Below, one piece after another: positions 52,548-61,939 of a stretch of 64,000 bases of DNA. This DNA is from Pseudomonadota bacterium (GTDB taxonomy: Bacteria > Pseudomonadota > Alphaproteobacteria > Rhizobiales > Xanthobacteraceae): positions 34,356 through 98,355 of the forward strand of contig JAEWIX010000011.1 in NCBI GenBank assembly GCA_023386885.1. Reading direction: 5' to 3'. Every line of letters starts with the position of its first letter. The first letter of the stretch is position 1. Made by a program: the position numbers and the translations under genes. Below the pieces are notes generated by a model. That model was not told the origin of the DNA. It ran no database searches and was given only the letters and a program-made list of their open reading frames with translations.

Positions 52548-53620
52548 CCATCGCAGTGGGAGGCTGGCTCGAGCGTTTCCTCGGACGTGGTAGCGCGTCG
52601 GTGACGGTGCCGCCGCTCGACGGCGCGCTGAAGCCGAACAGCCTGTTGGAAGAAGCGCCGCCCGGGTTTGCGGTGGCCGCGCCGGACAATCTGGCGCTGC
52701 TCGACGGCGCGCCGGTATGGTCGAGCGGCGCGCAACTGCTGAAGCTCAATGGCGACACGCCGTCGCCATTCGCGACGCTGCAAAGCGACATCACCGCGCT
52801 GGCTTGTTCCGACGCGGGCCTGATCGCGGTGGCCTGCGAGAACCACGGAATCGCCATTCTCGATCGTGACGGCAAGCCTGCGACCACCGCGTTGCGCGAC
52901 GGCGGGAAATATACCTGCGTCACCGCGTTGGCGTTCGCTAATAACGATACGCTGCTGGTCTGCATCGGCTCGACCGATAATCCGCTCTCCGCGTGGCAGC
53001 GCGATCTGCTGGAGCAGCATCGCGCCGGTCAACTGCTGCGGATCGATCTGAGAAGCGGCGAGGTCAGGCAGCTCGCAAACAAACTCGCCTTCCCGAACGG
53101 CGTGCTGGCCGAGGCGGACGGCAGCATCATCGTCAGCGAAAGCTGGGCGACGCGGCTGATCCGGCTCGGGCCGGATGGGCGCATGAGCGCGCAACTGATC
53201 GAGGATCTGCCGGGCTATCCGGCGCGCCTCGCGCGCGCGGCACGCGGCGGCTACTGGCTGACCGTGTTCGCGCCGCGTTCGCCGCTGATCGAATTCGTGC
53301 TGCGCGAGCCGAAATATCGCCGTGCGATGATGGCGGAAGTCGCGCCCGAGAACTGGATCGCGCCGGCGTTGCAAAGCGGGCTGTCGTTTCACGAACCGAT
53401 GCAGGGCGGCGCGCTGAAGCAGATGGGCATCCTCAAGCCGTGGGCGCCGACGCGCTCCTATGGCCTCGTTGTCGAAGTGAACGAGAACTTCGTGCCGATC
53501 CGCAGCCTGCACAGCCGCGCCGGCGGACGCCGTCACGGCATCACCTCGGCGGTCGAATCCGGCGGGTGCCTGTGGCTGACCAGCAAGGGCGGCGACGAAG
53601 TCGTCATGCTTCCTCTTTAA
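52544..53620 (+). CDS. Strictosidine-synthase/SMP-30-like protein, probably lacking the metal site
   Basis: A 358-residue paralog of the propeller half of the upstream fusion, overlapping it by four bases (ATGA). FPNGVLAEADGSIIVSESWATRLIRL and DLPGYPARL correspond to the fusion's FPNGV and LPGYPDNI. The asparagine N185 remains, but the DN pair is AR (227-228), and the early glutamate and the middle aspartate are not apparent. It has no signal peptide. It may be a regulatory or binding partner rather than an enzyme. Alignment by eye only. Confidence 0.8.
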   Translation: MTIAVGGWLERFLGRGSASVTVPPLDGALKPNSLLEEAPPGFAVAAPDNLALLDGAPVWSSGAQLLKLNGDTPSPFATLQSDITALACSDAGLIAVACENHGIAILDRDGKPATTALRDGGKYTCVTALAFANNDTLLVCIGSTDNPLSAWQRDLLEQHRAGQLLRIDLRSGEVRQLANKLAFPNGVLAEADGSIIVSESWATRLIRLGPDGRMSAQLIEDLPGYPARLARAARGGYWLTVFAPRSPLIEFVLREPKYRRAMMAEVAPENWIAPALQSGLSFHEPMQGGALKQMGILKPWAPTRSYGLVVEVNENFVPIRSLHSRAGGRRHGITSAVESGGCLWLTSKGGDEVVMLPL

Positions 53621-53632
53621 GATGCGGATAGA

Positions 53633-55138
53633 ATGATGCGACCGATCGTCGAAATGAAAAACGTCACCAAGGAGTTTTACGGCGTCGCCGCGCTCCGGGA
53701 CGTGTCCTTCGATCTCGCGCCCGGCGAGGTGCACGCGCTGCTCGGCGAGAATGGCGCGGGAAAATCCACGCTGACCAAGATCATGGCGGGCGTCTACGAG
53801 GTCACCGCCGGCCAGCTTCTGATTGACGGCGAAGTGCAGTCGTTCAAGACGCCGGCCGAGGCCCTGCAAAAGGGCATCGCCATGGTGTTTCAGGAGACCA
53901 GTCTGGTGCCGTCGCTGACGGTGGCGCAGAACCTTTATCTCGGCAACGAAAAATTCCTCAACCGCCTGCGCGGCATCTACATCTCGGCGCAGCAGTTTCT
54001 GCAGTCGCTGAACTTCGGTGTCGATCCCACCATGTTCGTGTCGCAGCTCGGCGCGGCGCAGAAGCAGATGGTGGAAATCGCCCGCGCGGTGCATCACAAG
54101 GCCAAGGTCATCATCTTCGACGAGCCGACCGCGACGCTGACGCCGGAGGAGAAGCATCACTTCTTCGCGCTGATCCGCCGATTGAAGAAGGATGGCGTCT
54201 CGATCATCTTCATCTCGCACGCGCTGGAAGAAGCGCTGGCGATCTCCGACCGCATCACCGTGCTGCGCGACGGCCAGCACGTCATCACCGACCTCGCCAA
54301 GAATTTCGACCGCGACAAGATCATCAATGCCATGGTCGGCCGCGCATTGTCTGGCGAACTCTACGGCAAGGCGGCGCAGAAGCGCACGCCACGCCCCTAC
54401 GGCCAGAAGATTCTCAGCGTCCAGAACCTGTCGATGGGCCGCATGGTCCGCAACACCTCGTTTTCGGTCTACAGCGGGCAGATCACCGGCATCTTCGGCC
54501 TGATCGGCTCGGGCCGCACCGAAACCGCGAAGATCATTTCCGGCGTGGTGAAGCGCGACTTCTTCCACGGCGGCGAGGTCAGGCTGGAAGGCCGCTCGGT
54601 GCGCTACCGGGTGCCGCGCAAGGCGGTGCAGGACGGCATCGTCTACGTCACCGAAGACCGCAAGATCGAGGGCTTTTTCGAAACCAAGTCGATCGCCGAA
54701 AATATCTATCTCAACCTGCTGTCGGCGGATCTCAACAAGAGCGGTGTGGTCGTCAGTTACTCCGAGATGATCGAACTGGCGAAGGAGTGGACCGGCAAGC
54801 TGAACGTCAAGGCGATCAACAGCGACGCGCGCGTGGTCGAATTGTCCGGCGGCAACCAGCAGAAGGTGGTGATCGCCCGCGCGCTGGTGCAGAAGCCGAA
54901 GCTGATCATCTTCGACGAGCCGACGCGTGGCGTCGACGTTGGCGCCATCGCCGAACTGCATCAGGTGATCAACTCGCTGGCCGATGCCGGCCTCGCCGTC
55001 GTGGTGATCTCGTCCTATTTGCCGGAAGTCATGAACCTCGCGGATCGCGTCCTTGTCTCGCGGCAGGGTCGCGTAGTCGAGGAATTCGCGATGGAAGAAG
55101 CGACCGAAGAAAAGATCATGTACGCGGCGGTTCACTGA
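53633..55138 (+). CDS. Sugar-type ABC transporter ATP-binding protein (RbsA/MglA family)
   Basis: A 501-residue double ATPase. The N-half has Walker A GENGAGKSTLTKIMAG and VIIFDEPTATLTPEE; the C-half has FGLIGSGRTETAKII and ELSGGNQQKVVIARAL with LIIFDEPTRGVDVGA. The N-half signature is QLGAAQKQMVEIARAV, a normal divergent form. It completes the transporter (two permeases, binding protein, ATPase). An ATG three bases downstream is equally possible. Confidence 0.92.
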   Translation: MMRPIVEMKNVTKEFYGVAALRDVSFDLAPGEVHALLGENGAGKSTLTKIMAGVYEVTAGQLLIDGEVQSFKTPAEALQKGIAMVFQETSLVPSLTVAQNLYLGNEKFLNRLRGIYISAQQFLQSLNFGVDPTMFVSQLGAAQKQMVEIARAVHHKAKVIIFDEPTATLTPEEKHHFFALIRRLKKDGVSIIFISHALEEALAISDRITVLRDGQHVITDLAKNFDRDKIINAMVGRALSGELYGKAAQKRTPRPYGQKILSVQNLSMGRMVRNTSFSVYSGQITGIFGLIGSGRTETAKIISGVVKRDFFHGGEVRLEGRSVRYRVPRKAVQDGIVYVTEDRKIEGFFETKSIAENIYLNLLSADLNKSGVVVSYSEMIELAKEWTGKLNVKAINSDARVVELSGGNQQKVVIARALVQKPKLIIFDEPTRGVDVGAIAELHQVINSLADAGLAVVVISSYLPEVMNLADRVLVSRQGRVVEEFAMEEATEEKIMYAAVH

Positions 55139-55178
55139 GCGGCCGCGCGACGCACGTTGATCACCTTTGCCGAGTGCG

Positions 55179-55203
55179 CACCCGCCTGTTCGCGGGACGG
55201 GTG
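55179..55203 (+). terminator. Weak stem-loop between the ABC ATPase and dehydrogenase genes
   Basis: CACCCG and CGGGTG form a six-base stem around CCTGTTCGCGGGA, in the 93-base gap after the ATPase. No T run follows. It could separate transport and catabolic gene expression. Confidence 0.35.
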
Positions 55204-55231
55204 GTCGCGTGCCTGAAAATGGGAGTGATGG

Positions 55232-56359
55232 ATGAAGATCAGGGCCGCCGTTCTCGAGGACATGAATAATACGGCGCCCTATGCGCAATCGCTGCCTTTG
55301 AAGGTGCAGGAGATCGATCTCGACGGTCCGGGCCGGGGCGAAATTCTGATCAAAATCGCGGCGGCGGGGCTTTGCCATTCCGACCTTTCGGTGATCAACG
55401 GCGACCGGCCGCGGCCGGTGCCGATGGTGCTGGGGCATGAGGCGGCCGGCGTGGTGGAAGAGGTTGGCGACGGCGTCAACGATCTGGTGCGCGGCGATCA
55501 TGTGGTCTGCGTGTTCGTGCCGAGTTGCGGCCATTGCAATCCGTGTTCGCAGGGGCGGCCCGCGTTGTGCGAGCCGGGCGCGGAGCACAACGGCAAGGGC
55601 GATCTGCTCAGCGGCGAATTCCGTCTGCATCGCAACGGCAACCGAATTCATCATCACTGCGGCGTGTCGTGCTTCGCGGAATATGCGACGGTCTCGCGTC
55701 GTTCGGTGGTGAAGGTGCGCAAGGATGTGCCGCTGCATATCGTGGCGCTGATGGGCTGCGCGGTGCTCACCGGCGCCGGCGCGGTGTTCAACGGCGGCGA
55801 TGTCGGTCCGGGCCGCACGGCGGCGGTGGTCGGGCTCGGCGGCGTCGGGCTTGCGGCGGTGCTCGGCGCGGCGGCCAACGGCGCGGAGACCATTGTCGCG
55901 ATCGACCGGCTGGAACAGAAACTCGATCTCGCGCGCGAACTCGGCGCGACCCACGCGTTCAAGGCCGACGATCCCGATCTGGTCGGCAAGGTGAAGGAAG
56001 CGACCTCCGGCGGCGTCGATGCCGCGCTGGAGTTCGCGGGCTCGGTGAAGGCGCTGGAAGCGAGCTACGCCATCACGCGGCGCGGTGGCACCACGGTGAC
56101 GGCGGGACTGCCGAATCCGAAAGCGATGCTCACCTTGCCGGCGGTGTCGCTGGTGGCGGAGGAGCGCACCATCAAGGGCAGCTATCTCGGCTCGGGTGTG
56201 CCCTCGCGGGACATTCCGCGCTTCCTCGGCCTCTACATGCGCGGCAAGCTGCCGGTCGAAAAATTGCTCACCCATCGCATCAAGCTCGACGACATCAACG
56301 CGGGATTCGATCGCCTGCACGATGGCAGCGCCATTCGTCAGGTGATCGAGTTCAACTAA
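55232..56359 (+). CDS. Zinc-dependent alcohol dehydrogenase family protein
   Basis: A 375-residue medium-chain dehydrogenase. Catalytic zinc ligands C48 and H69-E70 (GLCHSDLS, LGHEAAG) and structural zinc cysteines C99, C102, C105 and C113 are present. The NAD-binding motif is VVGLGGVGLAAVLGAAANGA. It resembles class III/aryl-alcohol type enzymes in general layout. It follows the transporter genes and precedes an aldehyde dehydrogenase, so it likely oxidises an imported alcohol to an aldehyde. Exact substrate unknown. Confidence 0.9.
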   Translation: MKIRAAVLEDMNNTAPYAQSLPLKVQEIDLDGPGRGEILIKIAAAGLCHSDLSVINGDRPRPVPMVLGHEAAGVVEEVGDGVNDLVRGDHVVCVFVPSCGHCNPCSQGRPALCEPGAEHNGKGDLLSGEFRLHRNGNRIHHHCGVSCFAEYATVSRRSVVKVRKDVPLHIVALMGCAVLTGAGAVFNGGDVGPGRTAAVVGLGGVGLAAVLGAAANGAETIVAIDRLEQKLDLARELGATHAFKADDPDLVGKVKEATSGGVDAALEFAGSVKALEASYAITRRGGTTVTAGLPNPKAMLTLPAVSLVAEERTIKGSYLGSGVPSRDIPRFLGLYMRGKLPVEKLLTHRIKLDDINAGFDRLHDGSAIRQVIEFN

Positions 56360-56385
56360 GATAGACGTGCCGGAAGGAAACCATC

Positions 56386-57882
56386 ATGACTCGCGTGCAA
56401 GGTATCAAGGACTATCAGTGTTTCATCGGCGGCAAGTGGAAGTCCGCTGAGTCCGGCGAAACCTTCGAGTCCGTCGATCCGTTCATGGCGAAGACATGGG
56501 CGCGGATTCCGAAGTGCGACCAGCGCGACGTCGATCAGGCGGTGTCCGCCGCGCGCAAGGCGCTTGAGCAAGGCGCGTGGGCGGACATGCATCCGTCGCA
56601 GCGTGGGCAGCTTCTGCGCAAGCTCGGCGATCTGATCCTGCGCGACGCCGATCATCTCGCGGCTACTGAAGTGCAGGACAATGGCAAGCTCTATGCCGAG
56701 ATGCGCGGGCAAGTCGGCTACATCCCGCAGTGGTTCTATTATTTCGGTGGCCTCGCCGACAAGATCGAGGGCGCAGTGGTGCCGATCGACAAGGCCGACA
56801 TGTTCACCTACACCCGCCACGAACCGGTCGGCGTGGTGGCTGCGATCACGCCATGGAATTCGCCGTTGCTGCTGACGACATGGAAGCTCGCGCCGGCGCT
56901 GGCGGCCGGCTGCACCGTGGTGCTGAAGCCGTCGGAATTCACCTCGGCCTCGACGCTGGAATTCGCACGCCTCATCGAAGAGGCTGGCTTCCCGGCCGGA
57001 GTCGTCAATGTCGTCACCGGCTTCGGCGCCGATGTCGGCGAAGCGCTGACCACGCATCCCGGCGTCGACAAGATCGCCTTCACCGGCGGCGAGAACTCTG
57101 GCCGCCACATCGCGCGCAATGCCGCGCAGACTTTCAAGCGGCTGACGCTGGAACTCGGCGGCAAGTCGGCGCAACTGGTGTTCCCGGATACCGACATCGA
57201 CAACGCGGTGAAGGGCGTGGTCTCCGGCATCTTCGCCGCCACCGGGCAGACCTGCATCGCCGGTTCGCGATTGCTGGTGCATGAAAGCATTCACAACGAG
57301 TTTCTCGACAAGTTCACCGCCTTGGCACAGACCGCGCGGATGGGCGACCCGATGGATATGGCGACGCAGGTGGGGCCGGTCACCACGCAGCCGCAGTATC
57401 AGCGCGTGCTGTCCTGCATCGAGATGGCACGCAACGAAGGCGCGGACTGCGTGATGGGCGGCAAGCCCGCCGACCGCCCGGAATGCGGCGACGGCTGGTT
57501 CATCGAGCCGACGGTGTTCGCCAACGTTTCCAATTCGATGCGCATCGCGCAGGAGGAGGTGTTCGGCCCCGTGCTGTCGGTGATCCGGTTTCGCGAAGAC
57601 GACGAAGCCTATGCGATGGCCAACGATACCGCCTACGGCCTTGCCGCCGGCGTGTGGACCAACGACCAGCGCCGCATCTTCACGGCGGCGAAGCGGTTGC
57701 GGGCCGGATCGATCTGGACCAACACCTATCGTGCGGTGAGCTACATGGCGCCGTTCGGAGGCTTCAAGAATTCCGGGCTCGGCCGGGAAAGCGGGCAGGA
57801 AGCGATCAACGAATATCTCGAAACCAAATGCGTCTGGATGTCCTACGGCAAGGACGTGCCGAACCCGTTCGTGATGCGATGA
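56386..57882 (+). CDS. Aldehyde dehydrogenase family protein
   Basis: A 498-residue NAD(P)-dependent enzyme. It has the cofactor-binding FTGGENSGRHIARNAA, the catalytic glutamate in LELGGKSAQLVF, and the nucleophile cysteine in ATGQTCIAGSRLL. The asparagine of ITPWNSPLLLTTWKLAPALAAG is also in place. The start MTRVQGIKDYQCFIGGKW is normal. It lies 26 bases after the alcohol dehydrogenase gene and would make a carboxylic acid from the aldehyde. Confidence 0.92.
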   Translation: MTRVQGIKDYQCFIGGKWKSAESGETFESVDPFMAKTWARIPKCDQRDVDQAVSAARKALEQGAWADMHPSQRGQLLRKLGDLILRDADHLAATEVQDNGKLYAEMRGQVGYIPQWFYYFGGLADKIEGAVVPIDKADMFTYTRHEPVGVVAAITPWNSPLLLTTWKLAPALAAGCTVVLKPSEFTSASTLEFARLIEEAGFPAGVVNVVTGFGADVGEALTTHPGVDKIAFTGGENSGRHIARNAAQTFKRLTLELGGKSAQLVFPDTDIDNAVKGVVSGIFAATGQTCIAGSRLLVHESIHNEFLDKFTALAQTARMGDPMDMATQVGPVTTQPQYQRVLSCIEMARNEGADCVMGGKPADRPECGDGWFIEPTVFANVSNSMRIAQEEVFGPVLSVIRFREDDEAYAMANDTAYGLAAGVWTNDQRRIFTAAKRLRAGSIWTNTYRAVSYMAPFGGFKNSGLGRESGQEAINEYLETKCVWMSYGKDVPNPFVMR

Positions 57883-58016
57883 CGCGGATGGCGGCTGTGA
57901 ATCGCGACAGGGTGTCGCGCATGACGATAAGGGCTGTCATATCGCGCCCGGCTTGGTGTTATTGGATCAGCGCGCCGTTTGGTGCGGCGCTGCATGGGCA
58001 TGCCAAAAGGTAAGGA

Positions 58017-59165
58017 ATGATGGCGTCGGATCTTGCTGGATTGCTGGTTGTTTCCATCGAGCAGGCCGTCGCCCCGACCTATCTCTCGTGCAAGCTGGCC
58101 GACGCCGGGGCGCGGGTGATCAAGATCGAACGGCCCGAGGGCGACTTCGCCCGGCAGTACGATCATCTGGTGCATGGCGAGAGCGCCTATTTCGTCTGGC
58201 TCAATCGCGGCAAGGAATCGATCTGCCTCGATCTCAAGCAGGAAGCCGAGCGCGCCATTCTGTCGGAGATGATCGCGCGGGCGGATATTTTCATCCAGAA
58301 CCTCGCGCCGGGCGCCATCGAGCGGCTCGGCTTCTCGATGACGAAATTGCGGGAACAGCACCCGCGGCTGATCACCTGCTCGATCACCGGCTACGGCGAC
58401 GAGGGGCCGCTGCGCGAGTTGAAGGCGTATGACTTGCTCGTGCAGGCGGAGAGCGGTCTCGCCAGCACCACCGGCAACGAATTCGGCTCGGTACGCGTCG
58501 GCGTGTCGGTCGGCGATATCTCGGCGGGAATGACGGCGACGCAGGCGGTGTTTCAGGCGCTCTACGCGCGCGAGAAGACCGGCCATGGCCGGCACATCGC
58601 GGTGTCGCTGTTCCATTCGCTGGCGGACTGGATGAACGTGCCGTACTTGCAGTTCACCTATGGTGGCATCACGCCGGGCAAGTTCGGCCTGCATCATCCG
58701 ACCATCGCGCCCTATGGCGCGTTCACATGCAGCGGCGGACGTCCGGTGCTGATCGCGATCCAGAACGAGCGCGAATGGGTGATCCTGTGCCGCGACGTGC
58801 TGGGGCGTCCAGACCTGCTCACCGACCCGCGCTTCAGCAACAACGACAGCCGCGTCAAGAACCGCGAGGCGCTCGACGCGGAGATCGTGCCGATCTTCCT
58901 CGGCATGACGCGCGAGCAGGCCATCGAAGTGCTGAGCGCGGCGCGCCTCGCCTATGGCCGGGTGAGTTCGCTGGACGATCTCGCGGTGCATCCGCAGAAC
59001 CGCTACCTCGACGTCGAAACGCCCTCCGGCCCAGTGCGGCTGCTGGCGCCCGGCGTCAAGGTGGATGGCGAGATGGTGGCCGCGCACCGGGTGCCGGCCG
59101 CGAACGAGCACGGTGAAGCGTTGCGCCGGGAGTTCACGCCGAAAGCGCCGCGCGCCGGTTCGTGA
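58017..59165 (+). CDS. CaiB/BaiF (family III) CoA transferase
   Basis: A 382-residue family III CoA transferase that moves CoA between acids. The catalytic aspartate is D139 in LKAYDLLVQAESGL, and GARVIKIERPEGDFARQ is a conserved N-terminal element. The CaiB-type fold extends to about 370. It lies 134 bases after the aldehyde dehydrogenase on the same strand. It probably activates the acid product with CoA for further breakdown. The ATG is doubled (ATGATG); AAGGTAAGGA lies upstream. Confidence 0.91.
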   Translation: MMASDLAGLLVVSIEQAVAPTYLSCKLADAGARVIKIERPEGDFARQYDHLVHGESAYFVWLNRGKESICLDLKQEAERAILSEMIARADIFIQNLAPGAIERLGFSMTKLREQHPRLITCSITGYGDEGPLRELKAYDLLVQAESGLASTTGNEFGSVRVGVSVGDISAGMTATQAVFQALYAREKTGHGRHIAVSLFHSLADWMNVPYLQFTYGGITPGKFGLHHPTIAPYGAFTCSGGRPVLIAIQNEREWVILCRDVLGRPDLLTDPRFSNNDSRVKNREALDAEIVPIFLGMTREQAIEVLSAARLAYGRVSSLDDLAVHPQNRYLDVETPSGPVRLLAPGVKVDGEMVAAHRVPAANEHGEALRREFTPKAPRAGS

Positions 59166-59399
59166 CCACCGATATCCGTTTTGCAGGATTGCGGGGCGGT
59201 ATCGAGATGCGCCGCGGAGTTACTTCGCCATGGGTCGGATCGCATCGATCGAGACTCATGAACATGACCGATTCCAACGAGTTAGAGCGCGAACCGGCCC
59301 CCTTCGGCGCGCCGGACGCGCAAACCGTTTCGCACTTTCCAACATCATGCTCTAGAATGCGGCAGCCCTTTTCGAGCGGTAACATCATGTTGGATCTAT

Positions 59400-60341
59400 A
59401 TGGATCTCAGGCAGCTCCGATATTTCATCGCGATTGTGGAGCAAGGATCGTTTTCCAAGGCCGCTGAATTTCTCAACGTCGCCCAGCCCGCGCTGAGCCT
59501 GCATGTCCGCAACCTGGAATCCGAACTGGGCTGCGCGCTGCTGTTTCGCAGCCCGCAGGGCGTGGTCGCGACCGAGGCCGGCGATATCCTGGTGCGCAAC
59601 GCCCGCATCATCATCGATCAGTTTTCGATTACCCGGCAGGAAATCCAGGAGCACGAGGCCGAGCCGTCCGGCGAAGTGCGCCTTGGTCTGCCCGGTACTA
59701 TCAGCCAGATTCTGGCGGTGCCGCTGATTCTCGAGGCGCAGCGGCAGTTTCCCAAGGTGAAGCTGCGTATCGCGGAGGCGATGAGCGGTTTCGTGCTGGA
59801 ATGGATTCGTGAGGCGCGGGTCGATCTCGCGGTGCTCTATACCTCGGTCTCGGATCGCACGCTGACCTCGCTGCCCGTGCTGTCCGAGGAGTTGTGGTTG
59901 CTGGGGCCGATGAAGGCGCCGGCGGGCGTCGAGCCTCCCGGCGCCGGGCAGTGCTCGTATCAGCAGGTGAGCAAACTGCCGCTGGTGCTGCCGAGCAGCA
60001 CCCATGGCCTGCGCGCGCTGCTGGAAAAGGAAGCCGCCGATCACGCGCTGCAACTCAATACGGTGTTCGAGGTGGACTCCTATGCCAACATCAAGAGCAT
60101 GGTCGAGATCGGCGCGGGCTATTCGATCCTGCCGTTCAACTCCATCGCGCGCGAGGTGCAGAGCGGGCGGCTGTTGGCGTGGCGGATCGGCAAGCCGAAA
60201 TTGCAGCGCAGCGTAAACCTCGTATGCCCGGCGGATCGCCCGGTGACGCGTGCGGTGTCGTCGATCGAAGCGCTCTGCCGCACGGTGCTGCTCAACCTTG
60301 CCTCCACCGGCAAGTGGAACGGCGTCAGGGTCATCAAGTAG
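59400..60341 (+). CDS. LysR-type transcriptional regulator
   Basis: A 313-residue regulator. The N-terminal helix-turn-helix is MDLRQLRYFIAIVEQGSFSKAAEFLNVAQPALSLHVRNLE, and the rest is the LysR effector domain. It resembles the Nac/Cbl branch in the length and N-terminus. It follows the CoA transferase after 234 bases on the same strand and converges on the AraC gene, so it is likely the local regulator of the transport/catabolic cluster. Effector unknown. Confidence 0.9.
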   Translation: MDLRQLRYFIAIVEQGSFSKAAEFLNVAQPALSLHVRNLESELGCALLFRSPQGVVATEAGDILVRNARIIIDQFSITRQEIQEHEAEPSGEVRLGLPGTISQILAVPLILEAQRQFPKVKLRIAEAMSGFVLEWIREARVDLAVLYTSVSDRTLTSLPVLSEELWLLGPMKAPAGVEPPGAGQCSYQQVSKLPLVLPSSTHGLRALLEKEAADHALQLNTVFEVDSYANIKSMVEIGAGYSILPFNSIAREVQSGRLLAWRIGKPKLQRSVNLVCPADRPVTRAVSSIEALCRTVLLNLASTGKWNGVRVIK

Positions 60342-60355
60342 GCCGCGCGACCGGC

Positions 60356-61282
60356 TTACGGCCACGCCGCGAACGAACTGCTCTGTCCGGCCTGCCGCGC
60401 GGTGACGTCGAGGCGCTGCTTGTTCGGCGGCCGTCCGGTTTCGCGCTTGTAGAAGCGGCTGAAATAGGCCGGATCGTGAAAGCCCAGCGTCTCCGCCACC
60501 TCGGCGATCTTCAGGCTCGAATCGTCGAGCAGCGTATCGGCCTCCGCGATCAGTCGTTCGTGCACGATAGAGAGCGGCGAGCGTCCGGTCGCGCGGCGCA
60601 CCGTGGCGTTGAGGCGGTCGGCGCTGACGCCGACTTCGGTGGCGTAGCGCGCGATGCTCCAGTGATCGCGCAGATGCACTTCCACGGCATGCATGAATTT
60701 GTGGACGATGGTGCGCGGCAGCGGTTGCGATTCCCGCAGCACCGGCCCGGACAGCCGCCATGTCGCCAGCAGGAACAGCGCCAGTTGGTGGCGCATCGCT
60801 TCCTGCGCGCCGGGGCGCTCGTGCAGCGCCTCGTCGAGAAGAACGTCGAGCGAGTCCGACAGTCGGCGCGCCTGCGCCGCGTCGAGTTTGGCGCGGATCA
60901 CCGGCGTCGATAGCGCGGCGCGCATCTGGTTGGCATTGGTGCTTCCGGACAGCACGCGCGCGAGGCCGATCTCCGATACCGCCGTTGTCATACCGCGCGA
61001 GCCGGCCTCGAACCGCAGCGCCGCTTTGACGCGCGCCGGAAACCACAACAGACAAGGCGCGGTCACCGGCAGTTCCTTGCCGTCGAGTTGAATGCGCCCG
61101 GAACCGGCCTGCAGAACGAAGCCGTGATAGCGTCCGTCACGCAGCGTCCATTCGCCGCTGGTGAGTTCGCTGCGAAGGATCTGGACCTCGACTTCCGGCA
61201 TCGATCGTGCCGGCGTCGATCGTGTTGGTATCGATCTTGCCGGCATCGATGGTGCGGAGATGTCCAACGCTTTTGCCGCCAT
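60356..61282 (-). CDS. AraC family transcriptional regulator
   Basis: A 308-residue protein with an N-terminal cupin-like effector domain (about 30-150) and a C-terminal AraC helix-turn-helix pair (about 200-290), including IAEVAETLGFHDPAYFSRFYKRETGRPP. The first 25 residues are a degenerate five-residue repeat ((A/T)RS(x)P), encoded by a 15-base tandem repeat. GGGAG lies seven bases ahead of the ATG. It is divergent from the cupin dioxygenase gene and probably controls it. Confidence 0.9.
   Translation of the reverse strand: MAAKALDISAPSMPARSIPTRSTPARSMPEVEVQILRSELTSGEWTLRDGRYHGFVLQAGSGRIQLDGKELPVTAPCLLWFPARVKAALRFEAGSRGMTTAVSEIGLARVLSGSTNANQMRAALSTPVIRAKLDAAQARRLSDSLDVLLDEALHERPGAQEAMRHQLALFLLATWRLSGPVLRESQPLPRTIVHKFMHAVEVHLRDHWSIARYATEVGVSADRLNATVRRATGRSPLSIVHERLIAEADTLLDDSSLKIAEVAETLGFHDPAYFSRFYKRETGRPPNKQRLDVTARQAGQSSSFAAWP
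61196..61255. repeat. 15-base tandem repeat in the 5' end of the AraC gene
   Basis: About four degenerate 15-base units of form TCGAT(C/G)(G/T)TG(C/T)(C/T)GG(C/T)(G/A) run in phase with the reading frame and encode the RS-x-P repeats. The period is a multiple of three, so copy changes keep the frame. Confidence 0.75.
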
Positions 61283-61399
61283 ATGCTGCTCCCGCGTCTA
61301 CGCTGTCGCGCCACGTAAAGTGCAATTGTTTTTCGCGATTGTCCATTTTTGCCGGCAGGGTGCGCCGCTATCCTTTCCGGAAAGATACGGAGGAACGCG

Positions 61400-61933
61400 A
61401 TGCCCGAGGCTGCCAACACGGAATTCTGGCGTGACCTGAAACCGATTGCGAAGGTCTTTCAGCCGGACGCGAAGCCGGAGGTTTATCTGAGCAACGCGCC
61501 GACCGACGACGAGCGCTACTACGTGCCGTTCACCGAGACGGTGTCGTCGCGTCCGCTGTGGATTTCGCCGTCGCAGAACAAGTGGTGCGACATCCTGATG
61601 GCGAAGAAGGCGGGGCTGGTGAATCGCCACTATCATCCGCACGAGGTGTTCGCCTACACCATCTCCGGCAAGTGGGGCTACCTCGAACACGACTGGACCG
61701 CGACGGCCGGTGACTTCGTCTACGAGACGCCGGGTGAAGGTCATACGCTGGTGGCTTACGATCATGAGCAACCGATGAAGGTGTTCTTTCAGGTCAAGGG
61801 GCCGCTGATATGGCTCGACGAGGCCGGCGAGCCGGACGGCTATTTCGACGTGCACAACTACATCGCGATGTGCCGCGCGCATTACGAGAAGGTTGGTATC
61901 GGCGCAGCTTACGTCGAGACGCTGTTCCGTTAG
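61400..61933 (+). CDS. Cupin dioxygenase, 2,4'-dihydroxyacetophenone dioxygenase family
   Basis: A 177-residue single cupin. Metal ligands are visible in NRHYHPHEVFAY (H77, H79 and E82 region) and at H115 in PGEGHTLVAY. The pattern SRPLWISPSQNKWCDIL with GLVNRHYHPHEVFAYTISGKWGYLEH is that of 2,4'-dihydroxyacetophenone dioxygenases (ChrR-like cupins), which cleave a C-C bond next to the carbonyl group. The exact substrate is not certain. GGAGGA lies six bases upstream of the ATG. The following SDR gene is convergent. Confidence 0.8.
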   Translation: MPEAANTEFWRDLKPIAKVFQPDAKPEVYLSNAPTDDERYYVPFTETVSSRPLWISPSQNKWCDILMAKKAGLVNRHYHPHEVFAYTISGKWGYLEHDWTATAGDFVYETPGEGHTLVAYDHEQPMKVFFQVKGPLIWLDEAGEPDGYFDVHNYIAMCRAHYEKVGIGAAYVETLFR

Positions 61934-61939
61934 GCATCG

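Noticed and set aside
52526..56320. 1264-residue minus-strand open frame
   Set aside because: Antisense to the propeller, ABC ATPase and alcohol dehydrogenase genes, all of which have catalytic motifs. Long antisense frames are common at this GC.
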